From positions 1,091,001 through 1,155,000 of the forward strand of contig NC_019757.1 of assembly GCF_000317535.1 (NCBI RefSeq): 64,000 bases of DNA, in the 5' to 3' direction. Every line of letters begins with the position of its first letter. Position 1 is the first letter of the stretch. Below the pieces are notes generated by a model that did no database searches, was not told the DNA's origin, and saw only the letters and a list, made by a program, of their open reading frames with translations. A program made the translations under genes and the position numbers. Below, piece by piece: positions 15,745-23,611 of the stretch. The stretch is from Cylindrospermum stagnale PCC 7417 (lineage in GTDB: Bacteria; Cyanobacteriota; Cyanobacteriia; Cyanobacteriales; Nostocaceae).

Positions 15745-17295
15745 ATGGCGCGTCTAGCCCTGCTGAGTGTATCTAACAAAACTGGTGTAATTGACTTAGC
15801 CCGTAGCTTGGTTGAAGAATTTGGCTTTGATATCATCAGCAGTGGGGGAACAGCCAAAACTCTGAAAGATGCCGGAATACCCGTTACTAAGGTTTCTGAT
15901 TACACAGGTTCGCCGGAAATTTTAGGCGGTCGTGTCAAAACTCTCCATCCCCGGATTCATGGGGGAATTTTAGCACAGCGGGATGTGGCACAAGATTTGA
16001 CAGATTTAGAAAATAACCAAATTCGTCCGATTGATTTGGTGGTGGTGAATCTTTATCCATTTGTGGAAGCGATCGCTAAACCAGGGGTAACATTATCTGA
16101 GGCGATTGAGCAAATTGATATCGGTGGCCCGGCAATGTTGAGGGCATCATCAAAAAACTTTGCTCATCTCACTGTCTTGTGTGAACCATCTCAATATGCC
16201 GAGTACTTGCAAGAATTGCGCGATCATGCTGGGAAACCAACTTTAGAGTTTCGCCAAAGGTGCGCTTTAAAAGGATTTTTACACACTGGCAGCTATGATC
16301 AAGCGATCGCATCTTACCTCACAGAGGCTATAGGAGCACAAGAAACTGCGCCCCTACCCCAACAATACAACCTCTCTGGACAAAAGCTGCAATCTCTACG
16401 CTATGGCGAAAACCCCCACCAAAGCGCTGGATGGTATCAAACTGAAACTACCCCAACAGGATGGGCCGCTGCAACCAAACTGCAAGGCAAAGAACTCAGT
16501 TACAACAACTTAGTTGATTTAGAAGCAGCACGGCGGATAATTTCTGAATTCACCGATAGCCCCGCAGCCACAATCATCAAACATACTAATCCCTGTGGCA
16601 CCGCTGAAGGTAGCACAATTTATGATGCTTACCAAAAAGCTTTCAACGCTGACTCGACTTCTGCCTTTGGTGGTATTGTCGCCCTCAACCGTCCAATTGA
16701 TGCTGATACCGCCAGGGAGTTAACCAAAACTTTTTTAGAATGCGTTGTCGCACCGGGTTGTGAACCAGATGCACAAGAAATTCTGGCAGCTAAAGCGAAT
16801 GTCCGCCTGTTGATTTTACCAGATTTGCATAGTGGACCCAAAGAAACTGTCAAAGCGATCGCAGGTGGTTTTCTGATCCAAGCTGCCGATGACATCATTG
16901 CTGATGTGAGTCAATGGCAAGTTGTCACCGAACGCCAACCCACCGCAAGCGAGTTAACAGAATTGCTATTTGCCTGGAAAGTTTGCAAACACGTTAAATC
17001 AAATGCCATTGTCGTGAGTGGCGATCGCGCTACCCTAGGAGTAGGTGCTGGTCAAATGAACCGCGTTGGCTCAGTCAAAATTGCCCTAGAACAAGCTGGG
17101 GAAAAAGCCAAAAACGCCGCACTCGCCAGTGATGGATTTTTTCCCTTTGATGATTCAGTCAGAACCGCAGCAGCAGCAGGAATTACCGCCATTGTCCAAC
17201 CAGGAGGAAGTGTGCGGGATCAAGTTGTGATCAAAGCCGCTAACGAACTGGGTTTAGTTATGGTGTTTACAGGTGTGCGTCACTTCTTACACTAA
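15745..17295 (+). CDS. purH: Bifunctional AICAR formyltransferase / IMP cyclohydrolase
   Basis: The N-terminal 200 residues form the MGS-like IMP cyclohydrolase domain (LALLSVSNKTGVIDLARSL, SSGGTAKTL, GGRVKTLHPRIHGGIL, VVVNLYPF). The remainder is the AICAR transformylase domain with LRYGENPHQ, IIKHTNPCG and a catalytic K-H pair (IIKHTN), and the DGFFPFDDSV and QPGGSVRD segments. It catalyses the last two steps of IMP synthesis. Length 516 is standard. The gene has GGAATCTGGGG upstream of its ATG and is followed by the tandem small-RNA repeats, which may serve as its terminator. Confidence 0.98.
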   Translation: MARLALLSVSNKTGVIDLARSLVEEFGFDIISSGGTAKTLKDAGIPVTKVSDYTGSPEILGGRVKTLHPRIHGGILAQRDVAQDLTDLENNQIRPIDLVVVNLYPFVEAIAKPGVTLSEAIEQIDIGGPAMLRASSKNFAHLTVLCEPSQYAEYLQELRDHAGKPTLEFRQRCALKGFLHTGSYDQAIASYLTEAIGAQETAPLPQQYNLSGQKLQSLRYGENPHQSAGWYQTETTPTGWAAATKLQGKELSYNNLVDLEAARRIISEFTDSPAATIIKHTNPCGTAEGSTIYDAYQKAFNADSTSAFGGIVALNRPIDADTARELTKTFLECVVAPGCEPDAQEILAAKANVRLLILPDLHSGPKETVKAIAGGFLIQAADDIIADVSQWQVVTERQPTASELTELLFAWKVCKHVKSNAIVVSGDRATLGVGAGQMNRVGSVKIALEQAGEKAKNAALASDGFFPFDDSVRTAAAAGITAIVQPGGSVRDQVVIKAANELGLVMVFTGVRHFLH

Positions 17296-17390
17296 ATCAG
17301 GTAATTCTAGTAAGTAATCTAGTGCAGTTGTCAAAGTGTCACTCAATATACTTGCTGATTAATTAAATCAGTGATAACGTATAGTCGTGT

Positions 17391-17459
17391 GTGAGGAGCA
17401 ATGTTAGATATAGAAAGCGCTTGGGGTGGAAACACGGCAACACTCCCAGGCGCTTTTTA
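17391..17459 (+). ncRNA. Yfr2-family-like small RNA, copy 1
   Basis: The core GGGGTGGAAACACGGCAAC followed by ACTCCC forms a stem with an exposed GGAAACA loop, the feature I associate with the cyanobacterial Yfr2 family. It is nested in a strong outer stem AAAGCGC...GCGCTTT with a T-run, which can act as terminator. A TATAGT box lies at 17380-17385. The 5' part contains GTGTGTGAGGAGCAATG, which looks like a ribosome-binding site and ATG; see the finding on the possible reading frame. Family assignment is from the conserved core only. Confidence 0.6.
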
Positions 17460-17555
17460 TTTTGGCTCCAAAAAATGCATTATTTTGTCCAGTTGTGAAA
17501 GTGTCACTCAATATACTTGCTGATTAATTGAATCAGTGATAACGTATAGTTGTGT

Positions 17556-17624
17556 GTGAGGAGCAATGTTGAATTTAGAAAGCGCTTGGGGTGGAAACAC
17601 GGCAACACTCCCAGGCGCTTTTTA
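17556..17624 (+). ncRNA. Yfr2-family-like small RNA, copy 2
   Basis: The second copy differs from the first by a few bases, mostly in the segment just after the ATG (TTGAATTTAGAA instead of TTAGATATAGAA), while the GGAAACA loop and terminator stem are unchanged. A TATAGT box is at 17545-17550. Its terminator ends about 18 bp before the start of the HD-domain gene, so readthrough could feed that gene. Confidence 0.6.
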
Positions 17625-17641
17625 ATGGGAGAGTTTCAGAA

Positions 17642-18253
17642 GTGACAATTAACAGACTGACGCCACAAATTCAGTTCATCATCGAAATTGACCGCCTCAA
17701 ACAGGTGCTGCGCCAAACGTCCCTTATTGGTGGTTCACGGCGAGAAAACAGTGCAGAACACTCCTGGCATTTGGCGGTAATGGCGATCGCATTAGCGGAA
17801 TATGCCCCAGATGGGGTAGACATATCACATGTCATCAAAATGCTGCTGATTCACGACTTGGTAGAAATCGATGTGGGCGACATTTTCTGCTACGATGTCC
17901 AGGCTAATCAAAACAAGACAGAGTTAGAGGCACAAGCAGCAATTCGTGTATTCGGACTTTTGCCAGGAAATCAAGCCGAAGAATTACGTTCACTTTGGGA
18001 AGAGTTTGAAGCCTCTGAGACACCCGCAGCCAAATTTGCCGCCGCCCTAGATAGAATACAGCCGTTGCTGCACAATCAGCAAAATAATGGTGGGACTTGG
18101 CTGATATATGGAATTACGCGGGATCAGGCAATGAAACGAGTGGCACCAGTAGAAAAAGGTGCGCCAGAACTTTGGCCGTTTGTTTTGCAACTGATTGAGG
18201 ATTCTGTGGCGGCGGGGTATTTGAAAGAGACTACTGCATTTTTGCAGATTTAG
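17642..18253 (+). CDS. HD-domain hydrolase, YfbR-like nucleotidase
   Basis: The 203-residue protein has the HD-superfamily metal-binding pattern of YfbR/HD_3 proteins: SAEHSWHLAVMAIALAEY (first His), KMLLIHDLVEIDVGDIF (HD pair) and FAAALDRIQPLL (final Asp). YfbR-type enzymes remove phosphate from deoxynucleoside 5'-monophosphates. The GTG at 17642 is chosen, with GGGAG upstream; the frame is open into the small-RNA repeat, but those codons belong to the RNA. No operon partner is evident. Confidence 0.85.
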   Translation: MTINRLTPQIQFIIEIDRLKQVLRQTSLIGGSRRENSAEHSWHLAVMAIALAEYAPDGVDISHVIKMLLIHDLVEIDVGDIFCYDVQANQNKTELEAQAAIRVFGLLPGNQAEELRSLWEEFEASETPAAKFAAALDRIQPLLHNQQNNGGTWLIYGITRDQAMKRVAPVEKGAPELWPFVLQLIEDSVAAGYLKETTAFLQI

Positions 18254-18266
18254 ATAAATTTAGGAC

Positions 18267-18296
18267 TGTAAAGACGTTGCATGCAACGTCTCTACA
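18267..18296. repeat. Dispersed palindrome, GAGACGTTGC family
   Basis: Second copy of the palindrome at 5577-5606, here with an AAGACGTTGCATGCAACGTC core and one mismatch in the stem. It lies in the 51-bp gap between the HD-domain gene and the ferredoxin gene and may terminate the former. Confidence 0.85.
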
Positions 18297-18304
18297 CTAA
18301 ATAA

Positions 18305-18625
18305 ATGAAAACCTATCGGGTAGAATTGGTCAATCGCCGCAACTTTGTGGTAGAAGTGGCGGAAAATGAATATATTTTAGATGCTGTCGAAGCTGCTGGC
18401 TTACGTTTGCCTGTTGGTTGTCGATACGGTGCCTGTATTACCTGTGCAGCCAGACTGATTGAGGGGAAAGTTGATCAGTCTGAAGCAACTGCACTTAAAC
18501 CCACACAAGAAGCGACAGGTTACGTTTTGCTGTGCATCGCCTATCCTCGTTCAGATTGTAAATTTGAAGTCGGCGTGGAATGCCAAGATGAATTGTACAT
18601 CAACCCCTTCAAAGGTCGCCGTTGA
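18305..18625 (+). CDS. Plant-type [2Fe-2S] ferredoxin with C-terminal extension (FdC-like)
   Basis: Cysteines 39, 44, 47 and 77 form the C-x4-C-x2-C-x29-C cluster motif of plant-type ferredoxins within GCRYGACITCAAR and VLLCIAYP. Unlike photosynthetic PetF, the protein has about 15 extra residues at the C-terminus (CQDELYINPFKGRR) and additional Cys at 85 and 93, which resembles the FdC-type minor ferredoxins that carry electrons to specialised partners. It is soluble and acts in the cytoplasm or stroma-facing side of thylakoids. Partner unknown. Confidence 0.92.
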   Translation: MKTYRVELVNRRNFVVEVAENEYILDAVEAAGLRLPVGCRYGACITCAARLIEGKVDQSEATALKPTQEATGYVLLCIAYPRSDCKFEVGVECQDELYINPFKGRR

Positions 18626-18740
18626 GTCTTATTGTGTAAAGTCATTTAAAAATTGTTGGCAGATGAGCCAGAGTGAATGATATGGTAATGAATCTCTCAA
18701 CTCTGTTGTGTAAATTACAGTTGCCGAGATTTGAGCTTTT

Positions 18741-19382
18741 ATGCCCACAATTGTTACTCAAAATCAACTTCAGGAGTTGCGTCCAGGCGATCGCGTCAGG
18801 TATCACGGTGTCGATTGGGATATAGAAGATTACAGCAGATATCAAGACCCCCAAGGTTATGAAACTGACGAGTGGTTGTTGAAATCGCGCGGTGGATCAG
18901 AATATTACTTGTTACGAGAATTTGACCCCAACCAGGCGCTAAACACTGTAAATTGGTATCTTGCTCAGGAATTGCCAAATGTTAGCCTATTCTTGCCAGA
19001 TTCACCGGAAAATATAGCACCCAAACTTTGGCAAGATATGCCAAAAACAGAACCATATCCAGAATTAAAACTTTTTTACAAATCCTATTATTTTGAGTCT
19101 CAAACTCAGGGAACCTATCAGGCAGAAGGGGAAACAAGATCTCGCATTACTTGGGATTATTGGGATCAAGACCATCAGATAAATTTAGCAATAGAAGCTT
19201 TTGCTGATGGTCAACTAGATATTTATTCAACCAAGGTAGTGCAACCTGAAGAATTTTCCCAAATTCAGAAAGAGATAGAGATAAAGCGGGGAATAAATGC
19301 TATTAATCCAGGCAAGATTATTCAGCTTATCTTAGCATCTCTCACGTTAATTATTGGAATTTGGCTGATGATATTTGGATAA
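18741..19382 (+). CDS. DUF4178 protein with C-terminal membrane anchor
   Basis: The 213-residue protein matches the DUF4178 pattern: LRPGDRVRYHGVDWDIEDYS, then DEWLLKSRGGSEYYLLREF and a beta-rich remainder, ending in a membrane helix (IIQLILASLTLIIGIWLMIF). DUF4178 is of unknown function but is repeatedly encoded beside polyamine-enzyme-like and DUF350 genes. Here it is followed after 7 bp by a spermidine-synthase-like gene, so both are probably one transcript. Likely located at the cytoplasmic membrane with the beta domain on the cytoplasmic side. Confidence 0.75.
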   Translation: MPTIVTQNQLQELRPGDRVRYHGVDWDIEDYSRYQDPQGYETDEWLLKSRGGSEYYLLREFDPNQALNTVNWYLAQELPNVSLFLPDSPENIAPKLWQDMPKTEPYPELKLFYKSYYFESQTQGTYQAEGETRSRITWDYWDQDHQINLAIEAFADGQLDIYSTKVVQPEEFSQIQKEIEIKRGINAINPGKIIQLILASLTLIIGIWLMIFG

Positions 19383-19389
19383 GTTGCCA

Positions 19390-20826
19390 ATGCCTACTTC
19401 ATTATTTATTGAACAGCATGATGATAGTATCGCCTTTTATATCAATGGAGATTTACAGTTTGATACTGCCGATGAGGCAATTTATCATGAATATTTGGTA
19501 ATTCCTGCAATATCTTTAGCAATACAGAGATTCCCAAAAACAGCTTTGCACGTCCTAATTTGTGGCGGCGGTGATGGTTTAGCGGTGCGTGATGTATTGC
19601 GATTTGAGCAAGTTAAAAAGATTGATTTAGTCGATTACAACCCAGAAGTTTTAGAACTAGGCAAAACCGTATTTAAGCCTTATAACTTAGGCAGCTTAGA
19701 AAGAGAAAATGTCACCGTCTACACTCAAGAAGCTTTTCAATTTGTTTCGCAATTACCAGACAACCATTATCACGTTGTAATTTGTGATTTTACCTATCCT
19801 AACTCTTCAGAAGAAACAGAAATATATAGTCGAGAATGGTTTCAATCAATCAATCGCGTCTTGATGCCATCTGGAATAATCTGCACTAATGGCGTTTCTC
19901 CAGAAAAGAAAACAGCAGCTTTTTGGAGCTTGTATCAAACAATACTAGCAGCCGATTTGACAGCGAAGCCTTTACAGCTAGATATTCCCTCTTTTAGGTG
20001 GCATGGTTACGGCAATTGGGGCTTCTTTTTGGCATCATCACAGGTGATTACCAGAGAAGAAATAGAGACAATAATTATATTTAGTAATTTACATTACTTA
20101 AACCATAGCCAGTTACTACAGGCGTTTGTCTTTGATCAAGCGATCGCTAACTTTCGTCACAGCGTCACCATTCACACAATAGAAAGTCCTCAGTTATTGT
20201 ATTACCTGCTAAATTATCCAGCAAACCTAGAGAATTTAGCTTTAAAATCTGGCGATTATATTAACTTTTTGGATTTAGCAGAAACCACAACAGCAGAAAT
20301 CGGAAATAGTGATTTTCTAGATTTAGAGTCAGTAGCCAAATTTTGGTTAGAAAATATCTATGAGTCCCCAGACTCACAGGTAAATTCACCAGATATCAAT
20401 CGATTGTTACCATCACGCCATCACTATCATAGTCCCCAAATGACATCAGCGTGGTTAGCACATCTGAAAGAATTATTAGCAGAAATAGACGGCAAGCGCT
20501 TATTAAATAGTCTATTAGCCAGGGCACAAGAACTACCGCCACAAATTGCCAGCGAATTGAAAAATTTAGCTGATAAAATTAACTCCAATCAACCATTACC
20601 AAAGCTGCCTCCTAAAATAGCTGAATTTATCACGCTGCTATCAGTGACGCTGTTAATGGCAAACTTAGTATCACCAGATTCCGTATTTGCCAAAGGTTCA
20701 TATTCTAGCAGTAGCGGTTATGTTGATGATGATAGTAGTTCTGATGGTAAATTTCTGGGTTTTATGATGGTTGTAATTGGCGGATTTTGGTTAGCTTCCC
20801 TATTAGCAAAACCCAAAGATGAATAA
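19390..20826 (+). CDS. Spermidine-synthase-like aminopropyltransferase with membrane C-terminus
   Basis: Residues 15-280 are a spermidine-synthase-type methyltransferase fold: QFDTADEAIYHEYLVIP (gate region), LICGGGDGLAVRDVLRF (AdoMet site), VDYNPEVLEL and VICDFTYPNSSEE, the position of the catalytic Asp. These enzymes move an aminopropyl group from decarboxylated AdoMet. The C-terminal 200 residues are unusual: a helical part, a membrane helix (LLSVTLLMANLVSPDSVFA), a Ser/Asp-rich linker and a second hydrophobic helix. That suggests action at the membrane on a bound substrate rather than free polyamine. The ATG at 19390 is preferred over a TTG five codons earlier. An AdoMet decarboxylase is encoded 2 kb downstream. 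Confidence 0.85.
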   Translation: MPTSLFIEQHDDSIAFYINGDLQFDTADEAIYHEYLVIPAISLAIQRFPKTALHVLICGGGDGLAVRDVLRFEQVKKIDLVDYNPEVLELGKTVFKPYNLGSLERENVTVYTQEAFQFVSQLPDNHYHVVICDFTYPNSSEETEIYSREWFQSINRVLMPSGIICTNGVSPEKKTAAFWSLYQTILAADLTAKPLQLDIPSFRWHGYGNWGFFLASSQVITREEIETIIIFSNLHYLNHSQLLQAFVFDQAIANFRHSVTIHTIESPQLLYYLLNYPANLENLALKSGDYINFLDLAETTTAEIGNSDFLDLESVAKFWLENIYESPDSQVNSPDINRLLPSRHHYHSPQMTSAWLAHLKELLAEIDGKRLLNSLLARAQELPPQIASELKNLADKINSNQPLPKLPPKIAEFITLLSVTLLMANLVSPDSVFAKGSYSSSSGYVDDDSSSDGKFLGFMMVVIGGFWLASLLAKPKDE

Positions 20827-20844
20827 ATGTTGCCTCACAGATCA

Positions 20845-20920
20845 GATCCCCCCGCCTATGGCGACCCCCTTCCGGGGGTGGAGAAATTAAGCCCCCCTTT
20901 TTAAGGGGGGTTGGGGGACT
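20845..20920. repeat. GATCCCCC-type intergenic repeat
   Basis: C-runs and matching G-runs form two nested hairpins: CCCCCTTCCGGGGG and CCCCCCTTTTTAAGGGGGG. It fills the 116-bp gap between the aminopropyltransferase-like and FemAB-like genes and could attenuate transcription between them. Related copies are at 1205, 23347, 46741, 60634 and 60966. Confidence 0.8.
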
Positions 20921-20942
20921 TCAACATATAACTTTAGAAAAA

Positions 20943-21947
20943 ATGGTATTAACAATTAGAGAATTCAATATAGCCGAGAACCAAGAATGGGATTTATTAG
21001 TAAAAACAGTTCCAGATGGTTGCTTTATGCAAACTTGTCCTTGGGCAGATTTTAAAGAATTAGAAGGATATAAAACCTTTCGCTATGGTTTATTTTTAAA
21101 TACAAAATTAGTCGGCGGATGTATATATTATTTATATCCCCATACAAATAAAGCAAATTTATTAATTGCACCCGGTGGCCCTATCTTACCAGAAAGCTGC
21201 CCTGACAAAGGAATGCTGTTGTTGTTAGAACAAGCAGAGAATTTGGCACAGAAACAAGGTGCGATCGCCTTTCGTATCGAACCACTATGGAGAGAGAAAC
21301 CTGATTATCTCCGAGGCTTTGTTCGCGCACCTGCTGATTTATTACCATCCGAAACTTTATTAGTTGATTTACGTTCAAATGCCAGTAAAATATTAGCAGA
21401 GATGAAGCCAAAAGGACGCTACAATATCCGGCTATCTCAACGCTATGACGTAAAAACCGAATTTAGAAATGATTCCCAAGCAATTTCTTTATTTTATGAT
21501 TTGTTTTGGGAAACAGTGCAGCGTCAGCAATTTTTTGGTGAACCTTACGGCTTTTTCATTAATCTTTGTCAAACCTTATTTGCCGCTAACATGGCAGAAA
21601 TTGGTTTAGCTACTTGGCAAGGAGAAATACTAGCAGCAATTCTAGTAATTTATTGCGGTAATATGGCTACTTATTTATATGGAGGACGGAGTGCTGCACA
21701 CCCAGAAGTGATGGCAAACTATAGCTTACATTGGGAAGCGATGCAAAGGGCAAAAACTCGTGGTTGTCAGTTTTATGATTTCTATGGTTTTAACCGTACT
21801 CCCAATCATGCTTATGCCAAGTTTTCCCAATTTAAAGATCAGTTTGGTGGTCAGCCTATCACGACTATAGGTGCTCATGATTACTTCTTTTATGACCAGT
21901 TAGCTGATACGTTAATTAGCTTATTCCAAAAACTAAGCAGGGGGTAG
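20943..21947 (+). CDS. FemAB-like (GNAT-fold) aminoacyl/peptidoglycan transferase family protein
   Basis: The 334-residue protein has the double-GNAT features of FemAB/BioF2-type transferases: CFMQTCPWADFKELEGYKTF near the start, LLIAPGGPILP, MKPKGRYNIRLSQR, and the terminal YGGRSAAHPEVMANYSLHWE with GCQFYDFYGFN. In Firmicutes such enzymes add amino acids to lipid II; in other bacteria many members acylate different amines, so the substrate cannot be inferred. It sits between the aminopropyltransferase-like gene and a DUF350 gene, with only 3 bp to the latter, which points to a shared pathway. No signal peptide; cytoplasmic or membrane-peripheral. Confidence 0.85.
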   Translation: MVLTIREFNIAENQEWDLLVKTVPDGCFMQTCPWADFKELEGYKTFRYGLFLNTKLVGGCIYYLYPHTNKANLLIAPGGPILPESCPDKGMLLLLEQAENLAQKQGAIAFRIEPLWREKPDYLRGFVRAPADLLPSETLLVDLRSNASKILAEMKPKGRYNIRLSQRYDVKTEFRNDSQAISLFYDLFWETVQRQQFFGEPYGFFINLCQTLFAANMAEIGLATWQGEILAAILVIYCGNMATYLYGGRSAAHPEVMANYSLHWEAMQRAKTRGCQFYDFYGFNRTPNHAYAKFSQFKDQFGGQPITTIGAHDYFFYDQLADTLISLFQKLSRG

Positions 21948-21950
21948 TAA

Positions 21951-22820
21951 ATGAACGAATTATTAATAAATGCACTCACTCAATCAGGAGTAATTATACT
22001 AGAGTTAGCGATGGGTTTTAGCTTGTTTTGGCTAGGACAGTTAGCTTATCAAAAGCTGTTTCGGCGGCGGATGGAGTTAAACCTAGAACTGTTCGTTAAG
22101 GATAACCCCGCTGTGGCGATCGCACTTGTAGGTTATTATTTTGGTATTGTCATGGCTCTGGGTGGGGTTTTGGGGCAAACTACAGTCAATTTGCCGGATA
22201 AAGCCCTGAGTTTAGCCAACTACGGCGTGATGGTAATTTTTTTAATGTTGGCTGGTGCATGGGTTGGAGATAAATTAATTCTCCGCCACTTTAATTGTGA
22301 ACGAGAAATCATTCAAGACAGAAATATCGGTGCAGCTACAGTGGAAGCAGGAAACCACATCGCCAACGGATTGATTTTAAATGCGGCTTTGGCGGGTGAA
22401 AGCGGTGGTTGGTTGGTGGCTTTGGTGAGTTGGTTAATTGGTTTAGGTGTGCTTGTTGTGGTGAGTTTTGTTTATCCCCGCGTTGCTAAATACAATGTGT
22501 TTGCAGAAATTGAAAAACGCAATAATCCAGCCGCTGGTGTAGCTTTAGCCGGTTTACTCGTTGCTGCTGGTAATATTGTGCGGGTGGCATTTTCTGCTGA
22601 ATTTGAAAACTGGATTGTCAGTTTTAGCCAATATGGGTTAGTACTATTATTTTGCTTAGGTTCACTGATAGCAATTCGCTTTTTAGCAGATTTAATTTTA
22701 GTGCCAGGTGTGAAAATTTCTGACGAAATAGTTAATCAAGATATTCCAAATGTCGGTGCTGGTTTAATTGAAGCTTTCGCCTATATCTCCGCTTCATTTC
22801 TAATTGCTTGGTGTTTTTAA
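21951..22820 (+). CDS. Double DUF350 integral membrane protein
   Basis: The 289-residue protein has about eight membrane helices arranged as two similar halves: DNPAVAIALVGYYFGIVMAL in the first and NNPAAGVALAGLLVAAGNIV in the second, the duplicated N-P-A-x-x-x-A-L motif of DUF350 (YjfL) proteins. Function is unknown. The gene starts 3 bp after the FemAB-like gene and ends the plus-strand run of DUF4178, aminopropyltransferase-like, FemAB-like and DUF350 genes. In other bacteria DUF350 also occurs with DUF4178 and polyamine- or glutathionylspermidine-synthase-like genes, so a membrane-linked polyamine modification is a reasonable inference. Confidence 0.85.
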   Translation: MNELLINALTQSGVIILELAMGFSLFWLGQLAYQKLFRRRMELNLELFVKDNPAVAIALVGYYFGIVMALGGVLGQTTVNLPDKALSLANYGVMVIFLMLAGAWVGDKLILRHFNCEREIIQDRNIGAATVEAGNHIANGLILNAALAGESGGWLVALVSWLIGLGVLVVVSFVYPRVAKYNVFAEIEKRNNPAAGVALAGLLVAAGNIVRVAFSAEFENWIVSFSQYGLVLLFCLGSLIAIRFLADLILVPGVKISDEIVNQDIPNVGAGLIEAFAYISASFLIAWCF

Positions 22821-22863
22821 AAGTATTGAGTTAGGGACTTCCAATCAAAAAAATATCCAATCG

Positions 22864-22892
22864 GTAGGGACACAGCAATACTGCGTCCCTAC
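22864..22892. repeat. Intergenic palindrome GTAGGGAC/GTCCCTAC
   Basis: GTAGGGACACAG and CTGCGTCCCTAC flank a 5-nt loop with one mismatch in the 12-bp stem. It lies between convergent genes and can serve as a bidirectional terminator. Confidence 0.7.
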
Positions 22893-22941
22893 AAGTCTAT
22901 GATTACTGGATAATTTATTTTTTGGTATTGAGTTAGTTAAT

Positions 22942-23295
22942 TTAACCAATTATAAATAAATATTGCCAATCTACATCAAACTGGCTGATTTGCTTTGTCA
23001 GTATCTCAGTGAGAATTTTAGCCTTTTCGAGATTATCTTTTTGGTAGTCACATATATGAATATCGATTGTGACTTTTGCTTCTTCTGGCCAAAAGTGTAA
23101 TGCTATATGCGATTCTGCTAGTAAGACAACTGCTGAAACTCCCTGTGGTTGGAATGCAAAAGCAAGTTCACCGACAACAGTCAGTCCGGCCGTCTGGGAA
23201 GCATTTTTTAAAACCTGAATAAAATCTGCTGCTTCCCAACTGAAAACAGTCTTGGAAGCTGGCAAAATTGCTGAAAAATGATGGGACTTAATCAC
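22942..23295 (-). CDS. speD: S-adenosylmethionine decarboxylase proenzyme
   Basis: The 117-residue protein contains LLAESHIALHFWPE, in which Glu61-Ser62 is the self-cleavage site producing the pyruvoyl group, His67 is the proton donor for processing, and Cys82 in IDIHICD is the remaining catalytic residue. All three residues of the short bacterial class are therefore present, though the usual FTCG is HICD. The enzyme makes decarboxylated AdoMet, the aminopropyl donor. It converges with the run of genes ending in DUF350, which contains an aminopropyltransferase-like enzyme that would use its product. Confidence 0.9.
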   Translation of the reverse strand: MIKSHHFSAILPASKTVFSWEAADFIQVLKNASQTAGLTVVGELAFAFQPQGVSAVVLLAESHIALHFWPEEAKVTIDIHICDYQKDNLEKAKILTEILTKQISQFDVDWQYLFIIG

Positions 23296-23346
23296 TGATG
23301 CAAGTAAATAATGTCTCGCAGCTATCTGTTTGTGGACATAGGTGAA

Positions 23347-23382
23347 GATCCCCCCTAACCCCCCTTACAAAGGGGGGGGACA
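23347..23382. repeat. GATCCCCC-type intergenic repeat in a 316-bp gap
   Basis: GATCCCCCCTAACCCCCCTT is followed by ACAAAGGGGGGGGAC, forming a hairpin. The rest of 23296-23611 has no supported gene; it includes a TTTATCTGCGTTTATCTGCG simple repeat near 23520 of a type that also occurs near 28400. The promoter of speD should lie here. Confidence 0.75.
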
Positions 23383-23611
23383 GGAGACAACAATTTATCA
23401 AGGTAATCAAATATATTATGATTATACTTGTATGTTTGGGATGTTTCAGGATTTTAGTAAGTAATACCAATTTTATGTGAGGTTGCACAGAATGATGAAA
23501 TCAATTTAATTATCCATCTTTATCTGCGTTTATCTGCGGTTAATTCTTTTTCATATCTTATTCTATGCAACTTCATATCAATTTGGTATAAGTTTACTAA
23601 TGCTATGTGCT

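Larger units (their letters stand above)
17325..17624 (+). repeat. Tandem duplication (165-bp period) of a Yfr2-like RNA gene
   Basis: Segments 17325-17460 and 17490-17624 are about 95 per cent identical by eye, including the upstream block AAAGTGTCACTCAATATACT, a CTGATT...AATCAG inverted pair, a TATAGT -10-like box and the whole RNA-like part. The first copy keeps a longer tail. Duplication of promoter plus RNA suggests a dose effect or recent amplification. Confidence 0.9.

Noticed and set aside
23288-23488. 66-codon minus-strand frame upstream of speD
   Set aside because: It overlaps the speD start and a GATCCCCC-type repeat, and its sequence is repeat-derived.
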